Of a DNA stretch of 64,000 bases, positions 49,201-60,368 are shown in pieces (position 1 is the first letter of the stretch; each line of letters opens with the position of its first letter). The notes under the pieces were generated by a model. It did no database searches, was not told the DNA's origin, and was given only the letters and a program-made list of their open reading frames with translations. The position numbers and the translations under genes are program-made. The stretch is taken from positions 992,001 through 1,056,000 of the forward strand of contig WACJ01000404.1 of NCBI GenBank assembly GCA_008973525.1. Direction: 5' to 3'. The DNA comes from Stenopsyche tienmushanensis. Taxonomy: Eukaryota; Arthropoda; Insecta; Trichoptera; Stenopsychidae.

Positions 49201-50134
49201 CAAATATATTTTTAATAAAATACTAACGTCGATCATTTATCATCACTAACCCTTATAATCATATTTATTCAACTCCTTTTCGAGAAGCTTTCATTAATAT
49301 TAGACTTGGACATTTTGGGATTTAATAAGTGATTATATACTTTTAATGTGTAAATCTTTATATATTTCGTGAAAAGTAGCTAAGTGCTTTTATAAGTCCT
49401 TTTTGAATTTTTAACTTCTTTTCATTAAAGATAATTTTTTTTTTCCAATTTATTAATAAATTCCAAACCTTTATTTATTGTGACAGATTCTATATCGACC
49501 TGCGCAATTTTTCACTTCACTTCACAAAGAATCACTTCTTAAAATTTAAAAAGATCATCAAACGATCGTTGTTTTCAGATGACTATTGATAGATGTTTTT
49601 AGATATCAATATATTTTTTTTATTTTCATTTAATAAAATTTCCATCCAAAGATATGTTTTTATCATTGAACCATCTTTTCTATTATAACTGAGTATCTAA
49701 GAACAATATAAATTGCATTGAGAGACGTGCCAAAATTGTGGAACCTATTTGGTTTTCATTTCTTTGTATCAGCCTAATAGTATTTTATAAAATCGAAATC
49801 ATATTATAAAAATATCGTATCACATAAGAAATGATTGAAGATACTGTAATATGAGTAAAAATGAAATTGGGAGCAAATATGTACCGATCAAACCTTCCAA
49901 CATTCAATAGGTTTTGAATCGGAATGCTTTTTCAAGTAAACGAATTTACTAAATAAACTAATGTTGGTAATGGTTAGTTTTTATTGCCAATATATTTAAT
50001 ATATAATGTATGTTTGTTTGTCTGTCTATTCTTTATATATCACTGCACACTCTTTAACAAAATTTCCCAAACCAAGCAAACCAAATTTTGCACATGCAAA
50101 GCAAAACAAATCTCGGTAATTTTATTCATCGACT
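46271..50134. other. AT-rich DNA, nothing recognised
   Basis: A patch at 46,700-47,140 is less AT-rich but has no supported frame. Near 50,010 the string GTTTGTTTGTCTGTCTA appears, which is simple in composition. No RNA gene was seen. Confidence 0.45.
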
Positions 50135-50553
50135 ACCTTGAGAAAGGATGAAACATCAATAGCAAATATTATATGACGTTATGGTGCGTTTGATGGAAGC
50201 AAATTCGAAAAAACGAGCCCAAATAAAGAAAAGTGCTCTTTCACCAAGACAATACACCTAATCACAAGTCGATCACAATAATAGCAAAATTGTACGAATT
50301 GTACTTTGAATTGCTTCCTGATTCACCGTATTCTCCGAATATGGCTTCTAGCAACTACTACCTGTTAGTAGACTTTAAAAAATGCTCCAGGGAAAGAAAT
50401 TGCCGAAACGAAAGCCTATCTTGAGACTAAACATAAATCGTTCTACAAAAAAGCATCGAAATCTTAAAGAAGCATTAGAACTCTATGTTGATGAATGAAG
50501 TCAAATTTTACCTAAAAAATGTTGTTGTGTTAGCCATCCTATGAGTTTATTAA
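50135..50553 (+). pseudogene. Mariner transposase remnant (irritans-like), catalytic core
   Basis: The frame in the middle reads LFHQDNTPNHKSITIIAKLY, then ELYFELLPDSPYSPNMASSN and YYLLVDFKK (about 50,235-50,385). The second catalytic aspartate (in HQDN) is intact. In the third catalytic site the family pattern SPDLAPSD has become SPNMASSN, so both aspartates are asparagine. Upstream, MVRLMEANSKKRAQIKK fits the region just before the core. A degraded C-terminal part runs to the right terminal repeat CATCCTATGAGTTTATTAA at about 50,553. No left terminal repeat or N-terminal domain was found. It belongs to the same subfamily as the copy at 38 kb and the mini-mariner at 24 kb. Confidence 0.8.
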
Positions 50554-52714
50554 GTAATGTGCTAAATACTTTATTATACGAATCAAAATTCCTTTTCTAT
50601 TTTTGTCAATGCATTTACTACCTTCTTGTAAATCATTTGGATGTTTTTTATGGTTCATGGTATTCTATTGTATAACTTTTGTTTATTTGGCTCGATTTGG
50701 CCTCGGAGCAAAGACAGCCCTCAATCCTGAGTTCGTGAGGCTCCCCTTATATTGATGAACAAAGAAGTTTTAGTGGGTTATACATGGAGCATTTCTCGTG
50801 TCAAAGCACAATTATACCTCTTGGACCATCTCGAGCTGCCATCCTCTCTATCTCAATGTTTATTCTGCGTGTCATGCGAAGCAATTTGTGAAATTGAATT
50901 AGAATTCTTGACGGAGTAATTGATTTCCTCCACGCCTCGGTGACTTGCATGTTGAGAATGTTTGTCCGTATACGTTTCCCGGTGAGCAAACAGGAATCCG
51001 GCTTAAGGCACTCCTGGGTAGCTCACGCACGCTTTTCTCCCGTTGCTTATTATCTCTCCTTTTGTAATGCCGCAAGGAAATCTGGTCAGGATTCGTGGAA
51101 AATATCAAGGACGACATCCTTCCTTTGTTTTAGTACAAATTTGGTGAGGCACGGGTGAGATCATAAATCGCATTCCACCTAATACCACCAATCCAACCGA
51201 CGCCATGTTATGCATAAATTTTGATTGTAAGACATCACGCTCCTTTTGTTTTGTGATATGCGTGTACATAAAAATGGGAGGAAAGAAAATACCCCAAATA
51301 AAATTACACCACTAATGTGATACGACTACGTTCTGCTATTTCCACTAGTAATATGCTTCCTTATATTGCCTTACTTATTTGATTTCATATGATAATAAAA
51401 CACATCAATAAAATGGTGAATGAAACCCATAAATAACAATCAAATCCAACATCAAAACTATGGGGATGTAGTGTTTTATGACACTCGAGATAGGGAGCTT
51501 TTTTCAAATTGAGGTTTTATTATACACAGTGATTAATAACTGGCGAAGGGGATTAGTTTCGGGACACTTGTTACAGTTTTAAGTCCAAAACAAAAACACG
51601 GGACCAATATAAGTATGTCAATTAATTCAACATTGGAATAAATGCAATTAGATGACCCTCAAAGATGTTGAAAATTGAAAAAGTTCATATACAAATGTCA
51701 CTCATTTAGAAAATAATAATTTCAAACATATATCAGATTGTTGAAAATATATAAAATGCATGGGTACTTCAAACCACGATAGACATTCGATTCAAAAACT
51801 CAACTGAGCGAAACATAAACGATGGCGCAATGAACCATTCAATTTTCAATTCAAGATGAAAATATCTTCATTTTTTATTCTAAATCTCATTTTCAATTAC
51901 AGTCGGGGTCATTTGGAAGAAATCAACTGTCGAATTTTCGTCCCTGTTCTTTTTTGGCGCGTCAAAAAGGGTACGCTGATCCAGAAAAATGCTGAATAAT
52001 GCCGTTAGATGCATCAATTTTTATCTTTTGCTTTGATCGGAGATTCTTCTTTCCCAAGAATCGCTTTGGCTGTAGACTTTAGATGAATCACATCTTACAT
52101 TAGATTAAATTATTTTCAATTTGATTTCGATATTTGAGGGCTTTTGTTAATTGATCTACCCTAGTTTGAAAGGATGCATTAGGCGAATTAAAACAATACT
52201 GTGCTAAACATGTTACATACACTAATTGATTTCAACTAAATATTCATACAAACTAGAATAAAAAGTCAAAGGGTCTTCTCATTTTACAACGTGAAATTGT
52301 ATGATAAGTGGATGTGAGATCTCCAAAGAAGCAATTAAGGATATTTATAATAAAAATATGAATTTGTCTAAGCTTGGCGCAAGAAGATATTTGAACTTGA
52401 ATTTTCAGGTGTGAACATCCAAAATATATTTTCATTTCGAAACAAGTAATTAAACTTGGATGTATTACAGAGATTTAAATAACAGAAACACAAAACCATG
52501 GTTACTTCTTAACAAGAGGCTATCAATGAGCTTTCAGAAGAAATTTATTTCTGCATTACAGTGCATCAGTGTATATGTCTGTTAAAGCTCAGATTTTCAT
52601 ATAACAACATTGATTCCAACAAATAAGTTATTTAGCTGCAATATTATAAAGCCGAATTCATTCCAAACCTAGGAAGACATTATTTTAAAAAACATGTACC
52701 ATTATCAGTTTAAA
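50554..52714. other. AT-rich DNA with a GC-richer patch
   Basis: The patch at about 50,690-51,180 has overlapping short frames on both strands and no family match. Confidence 0.45.
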
Positions 52715-52716
52715 TA

Positions 52717-53438
52717 CGAGGCATATCCCGAAAGTAAGTGTACTGTGACAATAATATGCTGTGGTTTTGTTTTTTAATGGTTGGCCATGCTGAGTGGTAG
52801 ATGGGGGATCTCTTGACAAAGCGAACATAGCAAGAACATGGTAGTATGTAAAATCACGTTGTAGTGTCCAGTTACGTGAAAGATGTCGGTATGAAATCCC
52901 GTCAAGTGCGAGCGGGTCAATAGTAACCGCGAGTTTCTTGTGCGACTTGAATCGGAAAGTGATGATTTTCTAAGCTCTATTGTGATTGTAGATATTTAAT
53001 TGAGTGGCTCATTATACGTCTGAGTCAAAAATATAGTTGTTACAGTGGTGCCTCAGTGTTTTGAAATAAAAAAAGCATTCGAAACAAAGGGAAGGTATAC
53101 TGATGAGAGGAGTATGCTTGTTCCACGGCAACACCCGTCCTCACACAGCCTTAGTCACCAAGGCGCTCTTAGACTTGTTTAGTTGAAATGTTTTGAACGA
53201 CCCCCATATTTCCCTGACTTGGAGCCTTCACATCAACATATTTTCCCTTCCCTGAAAGAACACATGGGTGGTATTAAATTTTTAACCGAGGAGCAGTTAC
53301 AGAAAGAGTTTCTAAAGTGAAAAAGGAGCCGACAGACTTCTTTGATGTGGGCATCAATAATATTTTGTATATTTTTTTTCAAATACACTTTTTCTAAAAT
53401 ATTAAAAAAATGTACACTTACTTTCGGGATAAGCATCT
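52717..53438 (+). mobile_element. Mariner with both terminal inverted repeats and TA flanks
   Basis: The element starts CGAGGCATATCCCGAAAGTA and ends, in reverse, AGATGCTTATCCCGAAAGTA, with the repeats running through AGTGTAC, about 27 bases each. TA lies on both sides (52,715-52,716 and 53,439-53,440), the target duplication used by mariner. The length of 722 bases is well below the usual 1,250 to 1,350, so the interior is deleted. The frame near 53,115-53,190 gives CLFHGNTRPHTALVTKALLD; the second catalytic aspartate (HDN in the family) is glycine. Later PPYFPDLEPSHQHIFPSLKE shows the third aspartate (PSD) changed to histidine. The C-terminal part reads LKEHMGGIKF and then degrades. It is inactive but has ends that could still be recognised. 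Confidence 0.9.
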
Positions 53439-53440
53439 TA

Positions 53441-53609
53441 TATAAGTAATAAGCATCTTCGGACCCATGTTTCGAATGTTGATGTATTGATTCAAATAAA
53501 ATATAAGTGATTCATAATACACATTAGCCATATAGCTTGTGCTAATATAGTAGATTAGAACTCGAGTTCAAACCCAGCCTACGAAAAAAGATAAAAATTT
53601 GCATGTAAG
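53441..53609. other. AT-rich spacer
   Basis: The words AAGCATCTT recur just outside the mariner end (53,450-53,458), suggesting a small local duplication. A GAGTTCAAACCCAG string near 53,563 resembles a polymerase III B box but has no matching A box. Confidence 0.35.
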
Positions 53610-53895
53610 TCTCATGCGGCATAAATTATACTTCTTAGCTCGTAGGATTTTATGCATTGCTGTTTGTGTAATATATAATAAATTCAGCCCCCTTCCAATG
53701 GCTGCTTTATGCTACGAATAGATATCACAGTGGAGATGGCATAGCGCATGCGCACAGCGTGTTAATGGTGTATGCGATAAAGACTATAAACGATTCTCTC
53801 TTTTTTCGAACTGCCGCTTGAAGTTTCACTTTTCGTGACGTTCAAGTAATTTTGCCCTACCCTTTACAAGTTTAATTTGAAAAACAATTTCTGTA
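53610..53895 (-). repeat. Dispersed repeat R1, copy 4 (reverse)
   Basis: In reverse this reads CTTGTAAAGGGTAGGGCAAA, CGTCACGAAAAGTGAAACTT, GCGCATGCGCTATGCCATCT, TTTATTATATATTACACAAA and GCAATGCATAAAATCCTACG. This order matches copies 1 and 2 and makes it the most complete R1 copy in the window. Confidence 0.65.
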
Positions 53896-54611
53896 CCAAA
53901 AATTAAAACCTTGTTACATGAAAAATAAAAAAAACATGCATGAGAATTAAGTCAATGAATTATTAAACCCTTCTCCAAGCCCCACATGGCCATTTAACAT
54001 TGCTTATTGTTATTTATTTTAATTCGAGTCAATTATGTATATTTAGGTGGCTTTTTTCAGACATAATAAATTGGATCTGAATCCATTTAGTCAATGAGTC
54101 CCGTTATATATGTTTGTGTATCGTATATCTACTACCCCCGGCTTACTAGTTGCTAATAAATAGAGTTGATCCCATTTCTTAGGTCTCTTGTTGGAATAGT
54201 AATAGAATATAATGTTAGAATACCCGCTGCGAGGGCATATAGCTTCCGAGTGAAATTGAATCACGTGCTTCCGGTCATAAATGGATCCACGTTTGATGGT
54301 CCCTCGGTGGTCAGTCACTTCAGCTCCAACTACCATACTTGTCCTATATAATTATTTTGTCCAATGAAATTTAAATGAACATCTATTACCATTTCCTTAA
54401 TTGAAACTCTACTCCTATAAAAATAAATCGAATTCTCGTTCGGTCCCGATCGGCAGACCCTGAATTTTCCCTATTCTCGTAATTAAAAGTGACTTTTATT
54501 TTTGTATCAGAGCGGACGTTTCTTTTTATTTATTTTACATCGTGATTCCAAGTTAATATATTTTATTTTATTTTGTATTGGAAATATTATTTCGAAATTA
54601 AAAATTGATTC
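53896..54611. other. AT-rich DNA with overlapping frames
   Basis: Overlapping frames at 54,091-54,351 on both strands occupy a less AT-rich patch. Neither resembles a known protein. Confidence 0.4.
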
Positions 54612-54810
54612 TGTGGCATGGACGAACTACCATCCCCGTGCAATGACGATGTTAATCTGAACAGATTCAATTCGCCAGACTAACAGCGACATCTTTCGTC
54701 TCTCTTTAGGCGCAATGTGTTAATTTGAATGGCACTGATCGCTTCTTGTACGTGCACCGGTGTTGGTTGGGTATTGGTGCGCAGGAGGCGAGAGTTCTCA
54801 GCCGAAACCT
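54612..54810 (+). repeat. LTR-like copy E (forward, 5' half)
   Basis: It starts TGTGGCATGGACGAACTACC, comparable to the LTR start at 37,291, and continues through AACAGCGACATCTTTCGTCT, GCGCAATGTGTTAATTTG and GTGCGCAGGAGGCGAGAG. Homology fades after about 54,810, so only roughly the first half of the LTR is present. Confidence 0.7.
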
Positions 54811-54904
54811 CTGCTCCCATGTGCTTATCAGGATGGCCGCATTAGTGCCCGAGTCTGTTCTTCTTTCGAGCCGTTATATACCCGGGCGAATAGATGGAAG
54901 TAGA

Positions 54905-55095
54905 CAGGTGTCAAACAAAATTACTCTCTCGTCTTATAAAACCTCTGTATGAAACACGAGAGAGATAGATCTGGCTGCGGGAAGGACATCCTCTCGCAGT
55001 CAAGGCTAACCGACGACTCCTCACGACTCCCACCTCCTGCATGTCACTATCCAATAATCAACAGTGCACGTGCAAGAAGCGATCACTATTAACTT
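54905..55095 (-). repeat. LTR-like copy F (reverse)
   Basis: The reverse strand corresponds to about bases 140-320 of the LTR. Forward-strand landmarks shared with copy C are CGAGAGAGATAGATCTGGCT, CAGTCAAGGCTAACCGACGA and GTGCACGTGCAAGAAGCGAT. It faces copy E, and the two overlap in LTR content over about 65 bases, forming an inverted pair around a spacer. Confidence 0.7.
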
Positions 55096-58000
55096 GAAGG
55101 CATCATCGAATAAATGTAAATGATTCTTTAATACCCAATAAATTTCTGGTTAATCTTACGGTAGAAGGATGTGTATTTTTTTTATATTATTATTATTAAG
55201 ATTCATCAACAAAATATTTCATAGCACTGTCTGAGCTTCATTTTGACATAAATGATCATTTCTATATTTTTAGAAATTAGTTTTATTATTTTTTGCTGGT
55301 AATTATGATCATTACATCTGAACCACCCGACAATCTGTTTCTTTTTTTTATCTAAATAAAGAAATGTCATTGTGATGTTTATGCGCAAACAAAAATATCA
55401 GATCGTATTTTCTTGCGTCTTATCACTATTCATCCAAAGCCATTTTAATGGAAAACTCCTGCTCTTCGAAATCGTCCTCGGCCAAATAGAATGATGTTTA
55501 TCGAAAACATTGCAAAAATTTATGACACCCCAAAATTGGGGCACGATAAAAAGTGCTTGCCCCCGAGATAATTTAAGTAAATCCACATTAATTAGTCGGG
55601 AGACTTGGGCAGCTCCTATCTTGAGCGCGATAATCGTGCCTAAGGAGAGACCGTAGATTGTTTATATCCTTGCTAACTTCCGGGGATTCAAATTATTAAA
55701 GCCGCCAACTTTAATATAAAAATATTCCCTCCTTAAAATTCCTACCTCATAATCCCAGCTTATCTCCATTTTCGCCGATGAAATGTTTTATTCGGCTGAT
55801 AGGGGATCGCGGCGGTAGTATTTTCAAAAATGGCCGCCAATCGAATTGCATAATGCGAAACCAAAATACAACAAAGGCCTTAAAAGCCTTATCGTTTTTT
55901 TTTTAAATAAATCACCAAAATATCTATCTAAAATAGTCTTGGATATAATTTGACTGATATGACTGAATCTGAATATATATTTAAGTGGTTATCTTTGATT
56001 TGTTTTTTCATCTTTTAATTGAGAATTGATGCAAATTCTGGGGGTTTCCTTTGTATACAATATCAAAACAATATTTGAAGATTCAAATCTGAGGAAATAA
56101 TTCTTAATGAGATTGGCTTTTAAATCAAATGCAATACAAAGTTTTCATGACGAACATAGCACTGGTAATTTATAAACCATTTTTGAACTGTTGCATAATC
56201 TAGTATTTATTCAGTCATGAATGTTTGTCCTGATTTGATTTGAATACTGAAAGAGTTTAAATAATTGCCCTTTCATTCGCAATTCAATAATTCGTCGTCA
56301 AAATCATTTTTGCGAATATCATCAATATGTTGAATGTTTCATGGCATTTCAATATTGCTGAGAGGCCAGATCATATGCCAGTTGAAATAATTATCTTTTT
56401 TTTTGCAATACAATTCCATAAAAAAGGGTTGAAGGATGTATATTTCTCTGCTGAAATCCATTAGGGTCAAATTCTCCACATATAAAATTTAAATTTTCCT
56501 TGGGTGGACTTTAATACTGCGCGAAATTCTAAAATAGAACAGAATTTATATTCGCAAAAATTATTTGATCCCCTACGTACATTAGTTTAAGTGAGAATTA
56601 AATTCCTCAATTTACATATGAGTTTAACTCGACCGGATAATATAATTACAACCCCATTATGGTAATATCAGTATTTCGTCATTTATAAAGCTTGAGATTT
56701 GTAATAACATTGATTTAAGCTGATATTACTGATATATGATTTCACAGTAAGCATTTAACCCTTCATTAGTAAAATTTATAATTAATTTAAGTATTTGTTT
56801 AATAAATTTACTAATTTGATCGACTGAGTTGAGCAATAAGTACGAGCGTATTTATTCAATTTGGTAGATCTCAAATTTGAATTCAATTATTTATGCTCAT
56901 GAAATCGATTGATTCTATTCTGTATTGCATTATAGCTCTCTTATAATATTGATGATGATGATGGTTCTGGTGTATTCAATTGAGGCATTTTTGCTGAATA
57001 CAATTCTTAAAGATCTATGTCGTTGTAAATTTTGGACTAGTTTCTATAAACAATATTTTTTATTATTATATAATGTATATTTATCCAGATTAATTTTATT
57101 GTCATAGTTGCAAAACGCAATCATTTTTTACTCACCCCCATATATAATTTATTACATTAACTTCTTTAATTTTCTACGAGGAATACAATATATACACATA
57201 AATAATAGTAACGTGACAAAAATAAAGGAAACAAAATGAAAAACATTGACTTTCAGACTTCATTTTTATTCATATAAAATGATACATTTCGATATATAAA
57301 TAAATATACCTGAACCAACCCATGCAAATTTATGCAAAAATATTTAATGTGTATTGATTTGGTCCAAGTGTATTCGTTAAACAAAAATTGTTATAAAAAA
57401 TAAATATCGTGATTGATGGATATATGAAAACCAATCTTACAAGACCTTTTGGTCATATCGATTCACATTGCACCAAGACCTCTTAGAAGTTTTTTTTTTT
57501 TTCTCAAAAATCATCATTCTTCCATCTACTTTTGATATATTTCATTCAAACATTTCATTGCGCCTTCAACGCTGTCCTTCTCCAGATGAGATAACACCAC
57601 TATGCAACTTTCATCATTACAAGAAATCTAAAACAAAAATAAAAAAAATGTTAAATGGTTGAAATAAATGCTTAAAAACTATTTAAATGAGTTCTAAATA
57701 TATAACTATGTAATGTCACATCAATTTAAAAATAATTTTAAAATATTGAAAATTAATAGCCGTATCGTTATTAGATGGCTGATGAAGATATATTTCCATA
57801 CTCTTGCAACTTACTTGTGCAACCCGAAATTATTTTTTAACGCTTGAAATTTTAAATATACTTAAGGCACAGTTTAGTAGTGTTTGATTGGGCCCAAGAA
57901 GTTTTGTAAGGGTCTGACAGACGGTAAATGATGTTAACTACTGCCAGCTGCTAGATAACGTTAATGATGCTTAAATAAAAACGAATAATTTCGCGTTGCG

Positions 58001-59570
58001 CAACGAAGGATGCTACTTCTCGTCTTATTTCTTCAGTGACGGGATCAAGAAACTTCCTATCCGATGGAATAAATGTATTTCTAATGAAGGGAACTATGTA
58101 CAAAAATAAGATAGTGTATTTGTATTTTTATATATCACTAATAAATTTGTACAGCAAAATTCTGAGTAACATTTGAATCGGCCTCGTATGATGGTTTTTT
58201 TTAATAAATAATCGAAAATAAGGAACCATTTGATTTCATCTATTCTCTTCCTTCCCAGTATTGGCTTGGATAATCAAGGATGCTTGAATTGCTCTCATAC
58301 AATGGTCAAAAATATAGTCCATATTAAATTCTTAATATTTTCAGAATTCTGATGTTTATTGATCGTTACGAAATACAGATTTTTATTTTATTTTTGTTCA
58401 AGACGTAGATAATTTCTAGCATGAAAATGTTGAAACTCAGACACAAAGTAACGTTTTTTCTGCCAGCGTTACACGTATGCATACCTGATGGTCGCTTTCG
58501 AGTGTATGATGCTCGGTTTTGGGCCAAATTAGAATTCATTTTATGTGTTTCCATCCACAAAGCGAATGCACCACACAAGGGAATGCAATTAGAAGTGTCA
58601 AAAAAGCGTTATTCTCGTTGCTAGCATGAAAATCGTCGACGTCAGAATAAGAGAAAAAGCCTTCGACGGCGCGCTGGCATCGCAAATAAAAACGCAATCT
58701 CAGCGGTGCAAACGAAAGCGCGATCTCAGCGTTAAGAGGGTTTCTATTTAAAATGTCTCCGCTGTATTAAAGTTAATAATGTAATAGCAGACCACCTCGA
58801 AACGGAAGCAGAACAAACAGGAGACTTGCCTCTACTATCCCGACAACACCCACCTTGAGGATTTCAAACGTTTCCCTTTATCCCTCTTTTAATTAGTCGG
58901 CGAATCGGGGAGTGTCTTTCATCGCGAAAGCTTCAAAATAATTACTAAGACGCCCGCATTTTCCGTTCGAATAATCGAGAAACGCGACTTTTACGCTACT
59001 TCCCGATATTTTTCAATTAAGACACAATCAAATGTTGCCATCCTTTTTAATCCATTAATTAGAAAGGCGCTTGTGTCCCGTGATACGTCGCTTTTTTGTC
59101 ACACGCCCTTTTACCCTTTCAATATTACATCGTAATTGAATTTGTAAACTCAATTAATACTCGAACCGGATTGACCGCCGATATCGATTTTATTTAAATA
59201 ATTCACTTTGAACGCTCGGACAGGGCCAAAAATAAATCGCTTCGGACGGACGTCATTCAGCACGTGAAACCAAGCAACCGAATTGAAATCATTTAAGCAA
59301 TTACATGTTGTTTATTTTGCACCATGGTCAGTCCTTTCGTGATAATGCATAAACACCTAAATTCAAAAATGTCTCTATAGCGCACCTTTTCTTTATCTTA
59401 TTTTTCTACAATCTCCCAAATTTGCACAGTGCGGTGAATTTTTTTTCACAATCTGGATTTGAACTCGATCTTCGTCTTTGTCGTCCTTATAATGATATCC
59501 TGTATTCTAAAAAGAAAAAGAAGGCCAGAGAGCAGCCAACTTAGGTGAAAAAGTGTAGTAAGTAAGCAAG
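55096..59570. other. AT-rich DNA, no feature supported
   Basis: A GC-richer block at about 58,640-59,300 and another at about 55,560-55,870 show no recognisable gene. Short frames elsewhere are AT-rich chance frames. Confidence 0.45.
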
Positions 59571-60182
59571 ACTTTTGTTGGGACTATCCACCAGAAAAAA
59601 AATATTCCGAAAGAAATATTGCAAGAACATCATCATCCAATATATTCATCCGTGTTCGGATTTAGAGACAATATTGCAACTGTTTCATACGTTTCGAAAA
59701 AATCAAAAGCTGTTATTCCATTATCAACTGTCCATAATAATACCGAAGTTGTTGAAGAAGCCAAAAAACCACAGGTAGTATTATTTTACAAGAACAAGGA
59801 GGTATTGGCGTTATAGAGCAGATGCTTGGGGAGTGTATATAATGTCCGGTGCACATGACGCTGGTTTTCAAGCTAGTAGAGCAAGCTAATGCTGGTAATC
59901 TGAGAAAATGGTATCTTCAGTTCCGTTTTTGAGTTTATGTTTATACAAAGATAGTATTGCTGATTTGTTGGCATACAGCTTGTTCTACTTGCTTGAAAAT
60001 TATTTTTTTGTGCACCAGGCATAAAAGATGTACGCCAAAAATGTTTATAAATCCTAACAAATCAGCTGGGGATAACAAATATAGAAGAAAATATGAACGT
60101 AAAAATGGTGACAAACTTCAAAGAAAACTCCGATTTATATGTAAAAAAATGTAAGGAGCCAATTTGTCATCAGCATAGTTAG
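59571..60182 (+). pseudogene. piggyBac-type transposase remnant, C-terminal half
   Basis: One frame from about 59,571 reads TFVGTIHQKKNIPKEILQE, then SSVFGFRDNIATVSYV, then SKKSKAVIPLSTVHNN and KKPQVVLFYKNKE. This is the part of the piggyBac (DDE_Tnp_1_7) transposase leading to its last catalytic aspartate. A frameshift follows, after which GGIGVIEQMLGE is read. The family has a GGVD motif here, so the aspartate is glycine. The C-terminal end carries RFICKKCKEPICHQHS and a TAG stop at 60,180-60,182 once a one-base slip in an A run (about 60,141-60,148) is allowed for. This is the cysteine-rich zinc-binding tail of the family. The N-terminal half and the first catalytic residues are missing. 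Confidence 0.8.
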
Positions 60183-60368
60183 ATTTTAAACATGTCATAA
60201 AAACGTAAAAGAGTTATAAGTTTTGTATCGTTTTTAGAGAAAATAAATTTTAAAAAATTGTGTAATTATAATTTTTTTCATCCATTTCCATACAAAATGT
60301 ATGAGGATCCAGCCAGACCACTTTCATTGACGGGAGGTAATAGAAACATTAATTGACAGAAGGGTTAA
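60183..60368 (+). mobile_element. Probable piggyBac 3' untranslated region and terminus
   Basis: The DNA after the transposase stop ends in CAGAAGGGTTAA, with TTAA at 60,365-60,368. In reverse this is TTAACCCTTCTGTC, the usual look of a piggyBac terminus with its TTAA target. No matching left end was found, consistent with loss of the 5' half. Confidence 0.5.

Noticed and set aside
53545..53590. Possible SINE head, GAGTTCAAACCCAG resembling a B box
   Set aside because: No A box lies at the right distance and no second copy was seen in the window.
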